NCBI GenBank assembly: GCA_937891565.1
Contig: CALAHA010000407.1
Location: 1-6,392, forward strand
Length of the DNA stretch: 6,392 nucleotides
Origin: an uncultured Ilumatobacter sp.
GTDB lineage: Bacteria > Actinomycetota > Acidimicrobiia > Acidimicrobiales > Ilumatobacteraceae
Direction of reading: 5' to 3'
Shown: piece after piece, positions 6,113 to 6,392 of the stretch
Layout: every line of letters starts with the position of its first letter
Numbering within the stretch: the stretch's first letter is position 1
Translations under genes and position numbers: made by a program
Notes under the pieces: model-generated
The model's input: the letters and a program-made list of their open reading frames with translations, nothing else
Database searches by the model: none
What the model was told of the DNA's origin: nothing

Positions 6113-6392
6113 GTGATCGATCAGGCTAACGACATCGCACTTGCCGTCGACCCCTGGCGGTTCCAGTGGCATCCTGAAGTTTGGTTGCTTGTCGCGTTTT
6201 TAACCGGATCCTTCGTTTACATGGTCCGAGTGATCGGTCCAAAAGCGGTGCCGATTGGCGAGCCGGCGGTGACACGCAAGAACGTGTACGCCTTTATCGG
6301 TGCAATGTTGACGCTTTGGGTTGCCAGTGATTGGCCGCTGCACGACATCTCCGAGGAGTACCTGTACTCGGCGCACATGTTGCAGCACATGA
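6113..6392 (+). CDS. ctaG: CtaG-like cytochrome c oxidase assembly membrane protein (caa3_CtaG type, 3' end outside window)
   Basis: The frame runs from GTG 6113 to the window edge without a stop (93 complete codons), so only the N-terminal part is visible. It has a lead of about 20 residues, a helix near 22-41 after WHPEVW, a basic loop, a second helix near 57-73, and then DWPLHDISEEYLYSAHMLQHM (residues 73-93). The W-P-L plus H-M-x-Q-H-M pattern is typical of the B. subtilis CtaG family (caa3_CtaG), polytopic membrane proteins needed for active caa3 oxidase, probably in copper delivery. His88 and His92 are candidate metal ligands. This family is unrelated to the Cox11 proteins also called CtaG. 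The location just after ctaF fits an assembly factor. GTG is preferred because of the AGGA 8 bases upstream and because the lead would be lost with the later ATG. Confidence 0.9.
   Translation, partial: MIDQANDIALAVDPWRFQWHPEVWLLVAFLTGSFVYMVRVIGPKAVPIGEPAVTRKNVYAFIGAMLTLWVASDWPLHDISEEYLYSAHMLQHM

Overview
The window carries most of an aa3/caa3-type cytochrome c oxidase operon, all on the + strand. It comes from a bacterium with moderately high GC, most likely a high-GC Actinomycetota. The combination of a lipoprotein CuA subunit with a C-terminal cytochrome c domain, a subunit I with extra C-terminal helices, and a B. subtilis-type CtaG suggests a deep-branching group such as Acidimicrobiia. 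That placement is inference from gene order and protein style, not from a database match.

Layout: (1) 1-524, the 3' end of a degenerate subunit III-like membrane protein; (2) 532-1716, an unrecognised protein with about seven membrane helices and an extracytoplasmic beta-rich tail that looks like a ligand-less cupredoxin; (3) 1713-2990, ctaC, subunit II with a CuA site and a fused heme c domain; (4) 3005-5023, ctaD, the catalytic subunit I with a two-helix C-terminal extension; (5) 5016-5705, ctaE, subunit III with a His-rich N-terminus; (6) 5709-6038, ctaF, a subunit IV of the CyoD/COX4_pro type; (7) 6113-window end, the 5' part of ctaG, a copper-assembly membrane protein. Genes are packed with overlaps or gaps of a few bases, except for 74 bases before ctaG. 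No stretch over 300 bases lacks a gene. No RNA genes, mobile elements, CRISPR arrays or clear terminators were seen.

How they work together: the heme c domain of CtaC accepts electrons and passes them to its CuA centre. From there they go to heme a and the heme a3-CuB site in CtaD, where oxygen is reduced to water with proton pumping. CtaE and CtaF are structural or supporting subunits, and CtaG helps deliver copper. The core enzyme is ordinary. The unusual part is the pair at the front of the operon. The first gene is a paralogue of CtaE that has lost its conserved Glu and His residues. The second carries subunit IV-like hairpins, one of which resembles the extension on CtaD. These two may form an accessory module of the oxidase or of its assembly.
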